From the NCBI RefSeq assembly GCF_900239185.1, contig NZ_OENA01000038.1, forward strand, positions 1-64,000: a stretch of DNA of 64,000 nt, read 5' to 3'. A program made the translations under genes and the position numbers. Below are positions 1 to 8,828 of this stretch, in pieces; positions within the stretch are counted from its first letter, which is position 1; each line of letters opens with the position of its first letter. The notes beneath the pieces were generated by a model. It was not told the DNA's origin, ran no database searches, and saw nothing but the letters and a program-made list of their open reading frames with translations. This DNA is from Tenacibaculum finnmarkense. Lineage in GTDB: Bacteria; Bacteroidota; Bacteroidia; Flavobacteriales; Flavobacteriaceae.

Positions 1-139
<139 letters not shown>

Positions 140-160
140 TATTTTTTGGTAACTATTCAA

Positions 161-250
161 TGCGTTAGTGATTGAGCGGTTTGTTTGAGCTCTTTTTTAA
201 ATTTTTTCTATTTAAAAAAAGCGAGTAGCGAAAGCACGCCCGAACGCCCA
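161..250. repeat. Diverged copy of the ~90-bp interspersed intergenic repeat (family 1)
   Basis: It shares the core TTTGTTTGAGCTCTTTTTT, the A/T-rich hairpin centre and the AAAAAAAGCGAGT half with the copies at 6405, 22620, 29374 and 53104. The outer arms differ: this copy carries GCGTT at the left and AACGC at the right, which pair with each other. It lies 3' of nfu. The family looks like the REP-type intergenic repeats common in Flavobacteriia. Confidence 0.65.
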
Positions 251-296
251 AAAATAATACGTTTATAGGACTCTAAAAATGAAAAAAATCAGCTTT

Positions 297-533
297 TTAA
301 GCCACATTAATTACTTGTTCAATAACTGGTGCGTACTTTTTTATAGTTGCTTCAACACCATTTTTTAAGGTCATTTGGTTTACAGAACAACCGCTGCAAG
401 CTCCTTCTAATTGAACTTTTACAATATTATTTTCTATAGATAAAAGCTTAATATTTCCGCCATCGCTTATTAAAAAAGGACGGATTTCTTCTAAAGCTTT
501 CTCTACATTATGCTGTATTTCTGTTGCTGTCAT
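297..533 (-). CDS. NifU C-terminal-domain Fe-S scaffold/carrier protein
   Basis: This 78-residue protein is a stand-alone Nfu domain. The cluster-binding CSGC motif is at residues 46-49 inside GACSGCSVNQMTLKNGVE, the signature of the family. Such proteins bind a [4Fe-4S] cluster, usually bridged between two monomers, and deliver it to target proteins in the cytoplasm. The gene lies 21 bp downstream of the mrp-like gene on the same strand, so the two are probably co-transcribed. The length is normal for short Bacteroidota Nfu proteins, which lack the degenerate A-type domain of E. coli NfuA. No Shine-Dalgarno site is visible, as is usual here. Confidence 0.92.
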   Translation of the reverse strand: MTATEIQHNVEKALEEIRPFLISDGGNIKLLSIENNIVKVQLEGACSGCSVNQMTLKNGVEATIKKYAPVIEQVINVA

Positions 534-554
534 ACTCTTGCTTTTGAATTATTA

Positions 555-1685
555 TTATTTAGTGCTACAACCACTCATAGTGGTTATACGAACCACTTCG
601 GTAGCTGGTAAATTTTCATTTCTTTTTAACAATTCGGCAACCATTGCTTTTGTTACGTCTTTAAAGGCATTTTCTAGCGGCGTATTTTCTTGCAATGCTA
701 CTGGATGCCCTACGTCACCTGCTTCACGGATGCTTTGTACTAATGGTATTTCACCTAAGAAACTTGTTTTAATATCTTCTGCTAAATTTTTAGCTCCGCC
801 TTGACCAAAAATGTAATATTTATTGTCTGGTAATTCGGCTGGTGTAAAATATGCCATGTTTTCAACAATTCCTAAAACAGGTACATTAATGCTTTCTTGT
901 TGAAACATTGCAACTCCTTTTTTAGCATCTGCTAAGGCGATGTTTTGTGGGGTGCTTACCACTACGGCTCCGTTGATTGGCACTGCCTGTACGATTGATA
1001 AATGTACGTCTCCTGTTCCTGGAGGTAAGTCGATTAATAAGAAATCTAATTCGCCCCAATCTGCATCAAAAATTAATTGATTTAATGCTTTTGATGCCAT
1101 TGGTCCTCGCCAAATTACGGCTTGATTAGGGTCGGTAAAGAAACCTAATGATAATAATTTTACGCCGTAATTTTCAACAGGTTTCATTTTTGAACGCCCG
1201 TCTACTTTTACTGACAATGGTTTTTCAGTAGCCACATCAAACATTAAATGTTGTGATGGTCCGTAAACATCGGCATCTAAAACACCTACTTTAAAGCCCA
1301 TTTTAGCTAAAGAAACTGCCATATTAGAGGTTATGGTCGATTTTCCTACACCTCCTTTTCCTGAAGCGATTGCTATAATATTTTTGATATTAGGAATTAC
1401 TTTTCCTTTAATTTCGTTCGGATTTTCTTTTTGAACAACCTCCACTTTTACATTCACTTTTACGTCAATAGTAGCATCAACATTTGTGTGAATTGCTTTG
1501 GTTATTTCTACCTCAGCTTTCTTTTTTGCTTGTAAAGATGGGTTTGAAATGGTTACATCAACAATTACTTCTTTACCAAAAGTAACGACGTTTTTTATGT
1601 TTTCGCTTTCTACTAAACTTTTACCTTCTCCTGGAGCTGTAATTGTTTCTAAAGCTTTGTATATATCTTGTTTTTTAAAACTCAT
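555..1685 (-). CDS. mrp: Mrp/NBP35-family P-loop ATPase (Fe-S cluster carrier)
   Basis: This 376-residue protein has an N-terminal MIP18-like (DUF59) domain at about 1-90, then a Mrp-type ATPase. The deviant Walker A GKGGVGKST is at 109-117, and DLPPGTGDVHL is also present. I place the start at 1685 (MSFKKQDIYK); a longer frame to 1727 adds 14 residues with no family support. Members bind and transfer Fe-S clusters. The usual C-terminal CxxC is missing: the segment after GIVENMAYF reads TPAELPDN, and the only cysteine in the protein lies four residues from the end (SGCSTK). It is followed by nfu, which supports a role in Fe-S delivery. Confidence 0.9.
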   Translation of the reverse strand: MSFKKQDIYKALETITAPGEGKSLVESENIKNVVTFGKEVIVDVTISNPSLQAKKKAEVEITKAIHTNVDATIDVKVNVKVEVVQKENPNEIKGKVIPNIKNIIAIASGKGGVGKSTITSNMAVSLAKMGFKVGVLDADVYGPSQHLMFDVATEKPLSVKVDGRSKMKPVENYGVKLLSLGFFTDPNQAVIWRGPMASKALNQLIFDADWGELDFLLIDLPPGTGDVHLSIVQAVPINGAVVVSTPQNIALADAKKGVAMFQQESINVPVLGIVENMAYFTPAELPDNKYYIFGQGGAKNLAEDIKTSFLGEIPLVQSIREAGDVGHPVALQENTPLENAFKDVTKAMVAELLKRNENLPATEVVRITTMSGCSTK

Positions 1686-1869
1686 TTGAGTATTTAATTT
1701 AATTAATGCTAAGTTACAAAGATACATTTTAGCCCGCAGAAAATAAAGGCTTTAGATGTTGATAATTGTTTTTACATTTTATTTTTAAATATATAATAGA
1801 AGCAATACTGTTAAAAATTATTTGGTTTGGTCATTATTTGCTTATTTTGTGATATCTAATATATAAAAT

Positions 1870-3405
1870 ATGAAACAAAAAGACTTTTTAAAATTATTAT
1901 TTTCAGTAGCCATAAGCGTATGTTCTTTTAGTACTACCTACGGACAAGGACAATACACATGGACAGGGGCAACTAATAATGATTGGGATACCAATACAAA
2001 TTGGGATAACAACGTTGTTCCACCAAACTCAACGGATGTAATTATTCCTAGTGGTTTAACAAATTACCCTACAAAATCAAGTGGATTTATCTTTCTTAAT
2101 AGCCTTATTTTTGAATCAGGAAGTTCTATATTGCTTGAAGGTGGTAATATTTTTAGTGATATTACTTACAAACGAAACCTTACTTCTAACTGGCATTTAA
2201 TAGCATCTCCTATTGAAGACCATACCTTTGAAGCACTTATTGCTGATAACGATTTTGCTGCAGGAACAGGAACGAATATTGGTATTGGTTTACATGACAA
2301 TAGTCTTGCTACCCCTTGGCAATACAAAAGTGAAACCGCTACTGGAGCAATAGATAATAAATTAGGAATGGCAGTTAAGTTAAAGCCAGGTTCTTCTAGT
2401 ATTGTTTTTAAAGGAAAAGTGTTTCGTGATGTAGCCGTAACCAAACCTGTTGACGGAATTACTGATTTTACCTTAATTGGAAACCCATATTTAGCCTACT
2501 TAGATTCAAATCTTTTTTTTAGTAATATGGATAATTCACTTCTTCTTAAAGAAAAAACAATTTGGCTATGGAATGGTACTGAGTATATTACAAAAAACTT
2601 AGCCGAGCCTATTAAAGTAGCACCAACTCAAGGTTTTTTTGCTAGAGCTATAGGGTCTATAAATGTTTATCCAGCGATGTTATCTCATCAAACTACAGAT
2701 GTTTTTTTAAGACAAGCGCCTACGCCTTCTTTTGAATTATCTGTGGCTAATAATAAAGCTAAAAAATCGACTAAAGTATTTTTTATCGATAATAAAACTA
2801 CAGGATTTGATAATGGTTATGATAGCAGTATATTTAGTGGTGTTAAAAATAAGTTTGCTGTTTTTACCCAATTAGTTTCAGATAGTAAAGGAGAAAAATT
2901 AGCAATTCAAACTTTACCCAATGCAAATTACCAAAACACGGTTATACCTGTTGGTTTAATTGCTAAAGCTAAAGAAGAAATCACCTTTGCTGTTAATTCT
3001 AAAAACCTACCTACAGATGTTACTATCTATTTAGAAGATAGAAAAAATAAGACCTTTATTAATCTTTCTAAAAATGAACATACTATTTCTTTAGATGAAA
3101 AAAGTAATGGTATTGGGCAATTTTACATACATACTCAGGCTAAAAAATTAAATACTGATACTATTTTAAATGATTTAAATAATATCAGTATTTACAATTC
3201 TGATGATAAAGAAATAAGTATTTCAGGATTACAAGGAAAAGCTGTTGTTAAAGTATATAATACTTTAGGAAAAGAATTAGTTCAAACACAAATTAACTCT
3301 AATGGTATTAATCAGGTTTTACTTCCTCATTTATCAGCAGGAATTTATATTGTTAAATTAAATACAGACTTAGGTTCTATCACAAAGAAAATTGTTTTAA
3401 AATAA
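1870..3405 (+). CDS. Secreted protein with T9SS type A C-terminal sorting domain
   Basis: This 511-residue protein starts with a signal peptide (about 1-25, ending near STTYGQ). A short Trp/Asn-rich region follows (WTGATNNDWDTNTNWDNN), as is common at the start of flavobacterial secreted proteins. The last ~75 residues form a typical type IX sorting domain: ISIYNSDDKEISI, then VKVYNTLGKELV, then LSAGIYIVKL and a terminal Lys-rich strand. The protein should cross the inner membrane by Sec and the outer membrane by T9SS, with tail cleavage and surface attachment or release. No enzyme motif is recognisable in the middle. The gene is monocistronic and ends at a strong hairpin. Confidence 0.85.
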   Translation: MKQKDFLKLLFSVAISVCSFSTTYGQGQYTWTGATNNDWDTNTNWDNNVVPPNSTDVIIPSGLTNYPTKSSGFIFLNSLIFESGSSILLEGGNIFSDITYKRNLTSNWHLIASPIEDHTFEALIADNDFAAGTGTNIGIGLHDNSLATPWQYKSETATGAIDNKLGMAVKLKPGSSSIVFKGKVFRDVAVTKPVDGITDFTLIGNPYLAYLDSNLFFSNMDNSLLLKEKTIWLWNGTEYITKNLAEPIKVAPTQGFFARAIGSINVYPAMLSHQTTDVFLRQAPTPSFELSVANNKAKKSTKVFFIDNKTTGFDNGYDSSIFSGVKNKFAVFTQLVSDSKGEKLAIQTLPNANYQNTVIPVGLIAKAKEEITFAVNSKNLPTDVTIYLEDRKNKTFINLSKNEHTISLDEKSNGIGQFYIHTQAKKLNTDTILNDLNNISIYNSDDKEISISGLQGKAVVKVYNTLGKELVQTQINSNGINQVLLPHLSAGIYIVKLNTDLGSITKKIVLK

Positions 3406-3429
3406 GCACTTAATTATTCTTATAAAAAC

Positions 3430-3469
3430 AAAAATAGGATTAAATCATTATTGATTTAATCCTATTTTT
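3430..3469. terminator. Bidirectional intrinsic terminator, 18-bp perfect stem
   Basis: The stem pairs 3430-3447 with 3452-3469 around a 4-nt TTAT loop and has A and T runs at its two ends. It sits between the T9SS cargo gene (+) and the alkyltransferase-like gene (-), so it can serve both. Confidence 0.85.
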
Positions 3470-3508
3470 ATATCATTTATATTCTTTTGAGCTTTAACTA
3501 AAAGCCGC

Positions 3509-3835
3509 TTACAATTCATCTATTGGATTCCAAAAAACAGTTTCGAAATTTTGTATTTGATTGTCAATAACAACAATTCCTTCACTTTCTAATAGTTGCT
3601 GCATCAGGTTTGTTCCATCAAAATGATGTTTTCCTGTCAGCAAACCAATTCGATTTACAACTCTGTGTGCAGGAACATCTTTGGTATGTGAATTATTCAT
3701 TGCCCAACCTACCATTCGTGCCGATTTGGCTGCTCCTAAATACCTTGCAATAGCACCATAACTAGTTACTCTTCCGTAAGGAATTAACCTTGATACTTGG
3801 TAAACTCTTTCGAAAAAATTTTGATTACTACTCAC
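3509..3835 (-). CDS. Alkyltransferase-like (ATL) DNA-binding protein, MGMT family without the catalytic Cys
   Basis: This 108-residue protein is a single MGMT C-terminal DNA-binding domain with VYQVSRLIPYGRVTSYGAIA at the start and the Arg-finger region SARMVGWAMN at 38-47. The active-site motif PCHRV reads PAHRV (55-59), so Ala56 replaces the alkyl-accepting cysteine. ATL proteins bind O6-alkylguanine, flip the base and pass the lesion to nucleotide excision repair; they do not remove the alkyl group. The gene is 10 bp downstream of trmB on the same strand. The Cys-to-Ala change is seen directly; the repair role is family knowledge. Confidence 0.85.
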   Translation of the reverse strand: MSSNQNFFERVYQVSRLIPYGRVTSYGAIARYLGAAKSARMVGWAMNNSHTKDVPAHRVVNRIGLLTGKHHFDGTNLMQQLLESEGIVVIDNQIQNFETVFWNPIDEL

Positions 3836-3845
3836 GTAAATAAAG

Positions 3846-4517
3846 TTAATACTTTAACTTAAAACGGATATAAGTAATAGGTTTCCCTTTTTCTAAATAT
3901 TGTTTTTCGTAAAAAGTTTGCGTAGAAGTTACTTCTTCTGGTGCTCCTTCATTTACGTAAACATTATGATTTGCATGTAAAATTTCATGCCCTTCTCCAT
4001 GTAATAAACCCAAAGTATAACCGTGCATAAACTCGCTGTCGGTTTTTAAGTTCATGATACCGTCTTGTTTTAAAATATGATCGTATCTTTTTAAGAATGT
4101 CGCGTTGGTCATTCTATGTTTTGTACGTTGATATTTTATTTGCGGATCAGGGAAAGTTATCCAAATTTCATCAACTTCATTTTCAGCAAAAATGTGGTCA
4201 ACTAATTCTATTTGGGTTCTAATAAAGGCAACGTTTTGCATATCGTTTTCGATAGCTGTTTTAGCACCACGCCAAAAACGAGCTCCTTTAATATCAATAC
4301 CGATAAAATTTTTATCTGGATTTTTTTCTGCCAAGGCAATGGTATATTCTCCTTTACCACAACCAAGTTCTAAAACTATAGGATTGTCGTTTTTAAAGAA
4401 GGTGTTCCACTTTCCTTTTAAAGAAAAATTTCCTGTTACTTCTTCTCTCGTAGGTTGAAGTACGTTTGCAAACGTTTCATTTTCTTTGAAACGTTTCAAT
4501 TTATTTTTGCTTCCCAA
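3846..4517 (-). CDS. trmB: tRNA (guanine-N7-)-methyltransferase TrmB
   Basis: This 223-residue enzyme makes m7G46 in the variable loop of tRNAs from S-adenosylmethionine. The SAM-binding motif ELGCGKG is at residues 50-56, followed by NFIGIDIKGARFWRGAK and the TrmB signature ITFPDPQIKYQRTKHR. The N-terminus is Lys/Arg-rich, as is usual. The length is normal. It is followed at 10 bp by the alkyltransferase-like gene, so the two probably form one transcript, perhaps starting at the small membrane-protein gene at 4748. Confidence 0.95.
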   Translation of the reverse strand: MGSKNKLKRFKENETFANVLQPTREEVTGNFSLKGKWNTFFKNDNPIVLELGCGKGEYTIALAEKNPDKNFIGIDIKGARFWRGAKTAIENDMQNVAFIRTQIELVDHIFAENEVDEIWITFPDPQIKYQRTKHRMTNATFLKRYDHILKQDGIMNLKTDSEFMHGYTLGLLHGEGHEILHANHNVYVNEGAPEEVTSTQTFYEKQYLEKGKPITYIRFKLKY

Positions 4518-4529
4518 TATGTCTGTAAA

Positions 4530-4748
4530 TTATGCTTTATCTTCAGTTCCGTTTTTTCGAAAACCCAATGATTGTGACATCCAGTATCCAAATAACACTA
4601 TTAAAATTAAAATAAAAACCCAGTTAACGGCATTTGAAGTCCACCAACCTAAGTCACCTTTTGCAACTTCTAATCGCAACCATTTGAAAGGTTGTAATAT
4701 AAAAGTAAATAAATCTGCAATTAATCTAAAAATATTTAATCCTAACAT
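4530..4748 (-). CDS. Small membrane protein of the DUF6341 type
   Basis: This 72-residue protein is conserved in Flavobacteriaceae, often near upp and trmB. It has an amphipathic N-terminal helix (LGLNIFRLIADLFTFILQPF), a WLRLEVAKGDLGWW segment and one clear transmembrane helix at about 41-60. No function is known. It lies 12 bp upstream of trmB on the same strand. The name DUF6341 is from recollection of the family, not a search. Confidence 0.65.
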   Translation of the reverse strand: MLGLNIFRLIADLFTFILQPFKWLRLEVAKGDLGWWTSNAVNWVFILILIVLFGYWMSQSLGFRKNGTEDKA

Positions 4749-4762
4749 AACTTGATTATCTT

Positions 4763-4778
4763 TATGTTTGCAAAAGTA
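4763..4778. promoter_or_regulatory. Abutting divergent -7 boxes (TATGTTTG + / TACTTTTG -)
   Basis: TATGTTTG (4763-4770, + strand) and TACTTTTG (4778-4771, - strand) both match the Bacteroidota -7 consensus TAnnTTTG and lie side by side, joined by TTTGCAAA. One faces the DUF6427-type gene (start 4791) and the other the DUF6341-type gene (start 4748). The -33 elements are not clear. Confidence 0.5.
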
Positions 4779-4790
4779 TAAAAAGAAACT

Positions 4791-5693
4791 ATGTTAGCCA
4801 ATTTTTTCGGTAAATCAAAACCTGTTAATTTTATAGTGCTTTTCGCACTGTTTTTAAGTTACTTCTCATTTAGCTTAGTAACCAAAGAAGTTTCCTTAGA
4901 AACAGCAAAAGAAATAATAGGTATCTTGCTTATTTTTAGTGTTTTCAATTTTATAATTACTAAAAATAAATTAACCTTTGACAACTCTTACGCCTTTTTA
5001 TTTTTTGTATTACTTCTTGGTTTTTTTCCTGAAGCTATTCATCTTGATAAAACTTTTTTAGTAGCTTTTAGTATCTTACTTTTTTCACGAAAAATTTACA
5101 GCTTACAATCGTCTAAAAACAGCTTATTTAAGCTATTTGACGGCGGATTATGGCTTGGGGTTTCTTTTTTAATAGAGCCTTACTCTTTGCTTTTTGCCGT
5201 ATTATTATACACCGCTATTTACCTGCACGAACACTTTACCTATCAAACATTATTAACTCCTTTTATTGGCTTTATAAGTGTTGTTTTTTTGTTTTTTACC
5301 TATTGTTTTTGGTATAATGAAATGCCGCTTTTTCACCAATTATTTGATTGGAATTTATCGTATAATATTGATTTTTACTTAACTACAAAGCATTTATTTT
5401 CAATACTATTTATAGCTGTTTTAGTATTTTATGCACTAATTTTAAAAACACCAAAAGCATTATCGGTACTAAATACCTTTAGAAAAAATTGGATTTTAAC
5501 CTGTATTCACTTATTTATTGCCTTAATTACGGCACTTTTAATACCGCATAAAACAGGCACCGAATTGTTATTTCTCTTTTTTCCGATAGCCATTATTTTA
5601 GCCAATGGAATAGAATTATTTCAAAAAAGTTGGATTTCCGATGCCGTATTATTGTTGTTTTTTAGCTGTTCAATAGTCGCTAATTTTTTATGA
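4791..5693 (+). CDS. Polytopic membrane protein of the DUF6427 type
   Basis: This 300-residue protein is almost entirely hydrophobic, with about seven to nine predicted membrane helices and short polar loops. It resembles the DUF6427 family of Flavobacteriaceae, which commonly sits beside upp. The segments SLVTKEVSLETAKEIIG and FPEAIHLDKTF are the main extramembrane parts. No catalytic motif is evident and the function is unknown. Its stop codon is 3 bp from the stop codon of the convergent upp gene, leaving no room for a separate terminator. Confidence 0.65.
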   Translation: MLANFFGKSKPVNFIVLFALFLSYFSFSLVTKEVSLETAKEIIGILLIFSVFNFIITKNKLTFDNSYAFLFFVLLLGFFPEAIHLDKTFLVAFSILLFSRKIYSLQSSKNSLFKLFDGGLWLGVSFLIEPYSLLFAVLLYTAIYLHEHFTYQTLLTPFIGFISVVFLFFTYCFWYNEMPLFHQLFDWNLSYNIDFYLTTKHLFSILFIAVLVFYALILKTPKALSVLNTFRKNWILTCIHLFIALITALLIPHKTGTELLFLFFPIAIILANGIELFQKSWISDAVLLLFFSCSIVANFL

Positions 5694-5695
5694 TA

Positions 5696-6349
5696 TTACA
5701 TTTTTGTACCAAAAGCTAAATCGCCAGCATCGCCTAAACCTGGTACAATATATCCTTTACTATTTAATTCGTTATCGATATCGGCAATCCATAAATGAGT
5801 GTTTTCAGGGAAAAATTTACTAATATATTCCACCCCTTCCGATGAACCAAGAACCGATACTATTTGAATTTCTTTTGGTGTTCCATATTTTTTTATAGCA
5901 TCGTAAACCGCCACTAACGAACGCCCCGAAGCAAGCATAGGATCGACCAACAACAAGGTTTTTCCTTCAATTGATGGCGAGGCAAAATACTCTACTACAA
6001 TTTCAAATTCGTCATCGTTATTCGGATGATGACGGTATGCCGATATAAAAGCATTTTCGGCATCATCAAAATAATTTAACAACCCGTTATGCAAAGGCAA
6101 TCCTGCTCTTAAAATAGAGCATAAAATAATATCGTTAACAGGTGTTTCTATTTCTTTTACGCCTAAAGGTGTTGTAACTTGATTGGTTTTAGTGGCTAAT
6201 TTTTTACTTAATTCATAGCCTAATATTTCACCAATTCGTTCAATATTTCTACGAAAACGCATGGAATCTTTTTGAATTTCAACGCTTCTTATTTCTGTTA
6301 AAAATTTATTTAAAATTGAAGTTTCTTTGGCTAAATGATGAATGTGCAT
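5696..6349 (-). CDS. upp: Uracil phosphoribosyltransferase
   Basis: This 217-residue enzyme makes UMP from uracil and PRPP (pyrimidine salvage). The PRPP-binding loop LLVDPMLASGRSLV spans about 132-145, and the uracil-binding C-terminus GLGDAGDLAFGT is present. SILRAGLPLHNGL matches the family's substrate region. The length is typical. It is a single gene on the - strand, convergent with the membrane-protein gene to its left and followed upstream by a family 1 repeat. Confidence 0.95.
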   Translation of the reverse strand: MHIHHLAKETSILNKFLTEIRSVEIQKDSMRFRRNIERIGEILGYELSKKLATKTNQVTTPLGVKEIETPVNDIILCSILRAGLPLHNGLLNYFDDAENAFISAYRHHPNNDDEFEIVVEYFASPSIEGKTLLLVDPMLASGRSLVAVYDAIKKYGTPKEIQIVSVLGSSEGVEYISKFFPENTHLWIADIDNELNSKGYIVPGLGDAGDLAFGTKM

Positions 6350-6404
6350 GTTTAAAATAGTTTGATGCTAATTTACAAAATCTACTATAAAATAAAGCAC
6401 AATG

Positions 6405-6496
6405 CCTAGCCCCGATTGAAGCATTTGTTTGAGCTCTTTTTTGTTTTTCCTTTTAAAAAACAAAAAAAGCGAGTGCGGAAAGCGGGAAATTGCTTC
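6405..6496 (+). repeat. Family 1 interspersed repeat, near-identical to the copy at 53104
   Basis: It runs from CCTAGCCCCGATTGAAGC to AGCGGGAAATTGCTTC. The centre is the hairpin TTTTTTGTTTTT / AAAAACAAAAAA, and the ends can pair through GAAGCA / TGCTTC. It lies 3' of the hydrolase gene, in the upp upstream gap. It differs from the 53104 copy at one visible base in the right arm (GTGCGG versus GTGCGC). Confidence 0.85.
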
Positions 6497-6504
6497 AAAA
6501 AAAC

Positions 6505-7284
6505 TTAATCTGTAATAAATTTCTGAAGGATTTTTAACAATATTTTTTTATTGTCGATAGGACTCATATGCCCGCCACTAAGCTCGTGTAAAGGTGTGTT
6601 TGTGCGCTTTGCCTGTTCAGAAATTTCTTTAAAATTTAATATTGCATCGTTTTTTCCTGCAATAATTAAACGGTTTTCAATGCGTTGTAAAACGGCTTCG
6701 GTATTTGCTCTTAGTCGCATTCCTTGGCTTGCCGAAATATAACTTTGAGCCGTAATTTTAAAAGCTTCTTTTTTTGTTTGTGCTATTTCTGCTGGAAAAT
6801 CTGCCTTATTTTTTGCTGTAAATAAATTAGAAATAGACATTTTCAGCAAACTTTCATAATTTGTTTTTGCCATTTTACAAGCTCTTTCACGTAACTTTTT
6901 TCTGTTTTGATCATCGGCTGATGCGCTTGAATTTAACAAGCATATTCCTTTTATTTTCTTCGGATATTTTTCAGCCAACGCCAATGCCACATAGCCTCCC
7001 ATAGAATGACCAACTATATAAAATTGCTCAATATTTAAGGTTTTTAAAACCGATTTTACCGCCAAAGCCATTGCTTTCATTGTATGAATTTCGGCAAGAG
7101 AATCTGTTTTTCCATGCCCCAATAAATCAATGTAAATTACCCGATTTGTTTTTGATAAATTACAAACCACATCTTCCCACATTTTGGAGCTTTCTAAAAA
7201 ACCATGCAATAAAACAAGGGGGTTTCCTTTACCTGATTCGGTATAAAAAATTTTAATATTTTTATAAATTATATAATTTTCCAT
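6505..7284 (-). CDS. Alpha/beta-fold hydrolase
   Basis: This 259-residue protein has the classic fold signatures: oxyanion-hole HGFLESSKMW near residue 27, the nucleophile elbow GHSMGG at 92-97 (Ser94), and a C-terminal GGHMSPID carrying the likely catalytic His. There is no signal peptide, so it is probably cytoplasmic. The sequence resembles general esterase or MenH-like hydrolases, but the substrate cannot be read from it. It stands alone, with a family 1 repeat at its 3' end and brnQ divergent upstream. Confidence 0.85.
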   Translation of the reverse strand: MENYIIYKNIKIFYTESGKGNPLVLLHGFLESSKMWEDVVCNLSKTNRVIYIDLLGHGKTDSLAEIHTMKAMALAVKSVLKTLNIEQFYIVGHSMGGYVALALAEKYPKKIKGICLLNSSASADDQNRKKLRERACKMAKTNYESLLKMSISNLFTAKNKADFPAEIAQTKKEAFKITAQSYISASQGMRLRANTEAVLQRIENRLIIAGKNDAILNFKEISEQAKRTNTPLHELSGGHMSPIDNKKILLKILQKFITD

Positions 7285-7431
7285 AAATTTTAAAATACTA
7301 CTATTTTAGGGTGTTTTATATAAAAAAAAGCATTGTTTTTTGAAGAGTTTTAATACTTTTGAACCCCTTTAATTTTTAATTGATTTTAGGTTTAATTTCA
7401 CCCTTATTTATATTTATAAAAGTACTTAAAA

Positions 7432-8712
7432 ATGAACAAAACGAAAGATATATACGTTACAGGTTTCGCTTTATTTTCTATGTTTTTTGGCGCAGGAAAT
7501 TTAATATTACCTCCTTATTTAGGAAAAAATGCCGCTGATTTATGGAGTTTGGTAACCCTTGGTTTTTTTATTACCGCCGTTTTTATTCCTATTTTAGGAA
7601 TTTTAGCCCACGCAAAACTACAAGGAACCATGTACGATTTTGGTAAAAAAGTATCGCCTATTTTTAGTAGCGCTTACTGCCTAATTGTCTATGCAATTGC
7701 GGTGGCTTTACCCTCACCAAGAACCGCTTCGGTTACTCACGAAATGGCAATTGCTCCTTATTTTGAAAGCAGTTCTTTAATAACAAGTTTACTATATTTC
7801 AGCTTGGTTTTTATTTTTGTAATGAACAGAAATAAAGTATTAGATTTATTAGGAAAGTTTTTAACTCCTTTAATTATATTTATATTATTAGCCATTATTA
7901 TTGTGGGAATATTTACCACGCCAAGCGCAATGAACCCCTCAATATTCGATGCGCCTTTTGTAAGCGGTTTGCTTGAAGGCTATCAAACTTTTGACGCTAT
8001 TGGCGCCGTGGTTGTTGGTGGCGTGCTGGTTGTTTCGATGAATTTTAATAAAAACACCTCTTTCGAGGTTAAAAAAGATTTAATTACCAAAGCAGGTTTT
8101 ATAGCAGGTTTAGGGCTTTTAGTTATTTACGCAGGGCTTATTTATAACGGCGCATTATTTAACACTGTTTTTGCCGATGATGCCACTCGTTCAGAAGTTT
8201 TAAGCACTTTGAGTTCGCAAACTTTAGGAAATATTGGAACCTTATTTTTAGGTGTTTTGGTTGCCTTGGCATGTTTTACCACAGCGGTTGGGCTTATTAC
8301 AGGAACAGCAGATTATATAAAAGGAATTTGCAAAAATTCGGATAAAGCCTATATGGCAACCGCTATTTTTGCTTGTGTTGTAGGTATTTTAGTTGGGCAG
8401 TTTGACGTAAAATATATTATAAATATTGCCCTACCTGCCTTGATGCTTGTTTATCCGACGACTATTGTTTTAATTATTTTAAACTTATTGGCTGATAAAT
8501 ATGCTTCAGGAATTGTTTTTAAAGCAGTGGTTTTTGTTACCTTATTTTTTAGTATTCCTGATGTTTTAGATTTTATTATTGATAAAGAACTTTTAGCGCC
8601 TATCAAAAATTTTATTCCACTAGCAACCCATAATTTAGGATGGGTTTTACCAGCAATTATCAGTTTTATTCTAGCAAATATTTTTCAGATGAAAAAACAA
8701 AAAAGCGCTTAA
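7432..8712 (+). CDS. brnQ: Branched-chain amino acid transport system II carrier protein
   Basis: This 426-residue protein has about 12 membrane helices. The N-terminus (GFALFSMFFGAGNLILPPYL) is the hallmark of the LIVCS/BrnQ family, cation-coupled symporters of leucine, isoleucine and valine. ALPSPRTASVTHEMA and VSMNFNKNTSF match family loops. It is monocistronic and ends 20 bp before a 26-bp-stem terminator. The length is normal. Na+ or H+ coupling is family knowledge and cannot be told apart here. Confidence 0.92.
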   Translation: MNKTKDIYVTGFALFSMFFGAGNLILPPYLGKNAADLWSLVTLGFFITAVFIPILGILAHAKLQGTMYDFGKKVSPIFSSAYCLIVYAIAVALPSPRTASVTHEMAIAPYFESSSLITSLLYFSLVFIFVMNRNKVLDLLGKFLTPLIIFILLAIIIVGIFTTPSAMNPSIFDAPFVSGLLEGYQTFDAIGAVVVGGVLVVSMNFNKNTSFEVKKDLITKAGFIAGLGLLVIYAGLIYNGALFNTVFADDATRSEVLSTLSSQTLGNIGTLFLGVLVALACFTTAVGLITGTADYIKGICKNSDKAYMATAIFACVVGILVGQFDVKYIINIALPALMLVYPTTIVLIILNLLADKYASGIVFKAVVFVTLFFSIPDVLDFIIDKELLAPIKNFIPLATHNLGWVLPAIISFILANIFQMKKQKSA

Positions 8713-8732
8713 AAAAAGGCTTTTACTACTAG

Positions 8733-8786
8733 AAATAAAACCCCCTATATACATCTTTCAAAAGATGTATATAGGGGGTTTTATTT
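8733..8786. terminator. Bidirectional terminator with a 26-bp perfect stem
   Basis: Bases 8733-8758 pair without mismatch with 8761-8786 around a 2-nt loop. The stem includes ACCCCC / GGGGGT and ends in A and T tracts. It lies between brnQ (+) and the outer-membrane protein gene (-). It is the strongest hairpin in the window. Confidence 0.88.
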
Positions 8787-8828
8787 AACTTTCTATTGTT
8801 GATTTTTCATCAAAAAAAGATGAAATTT

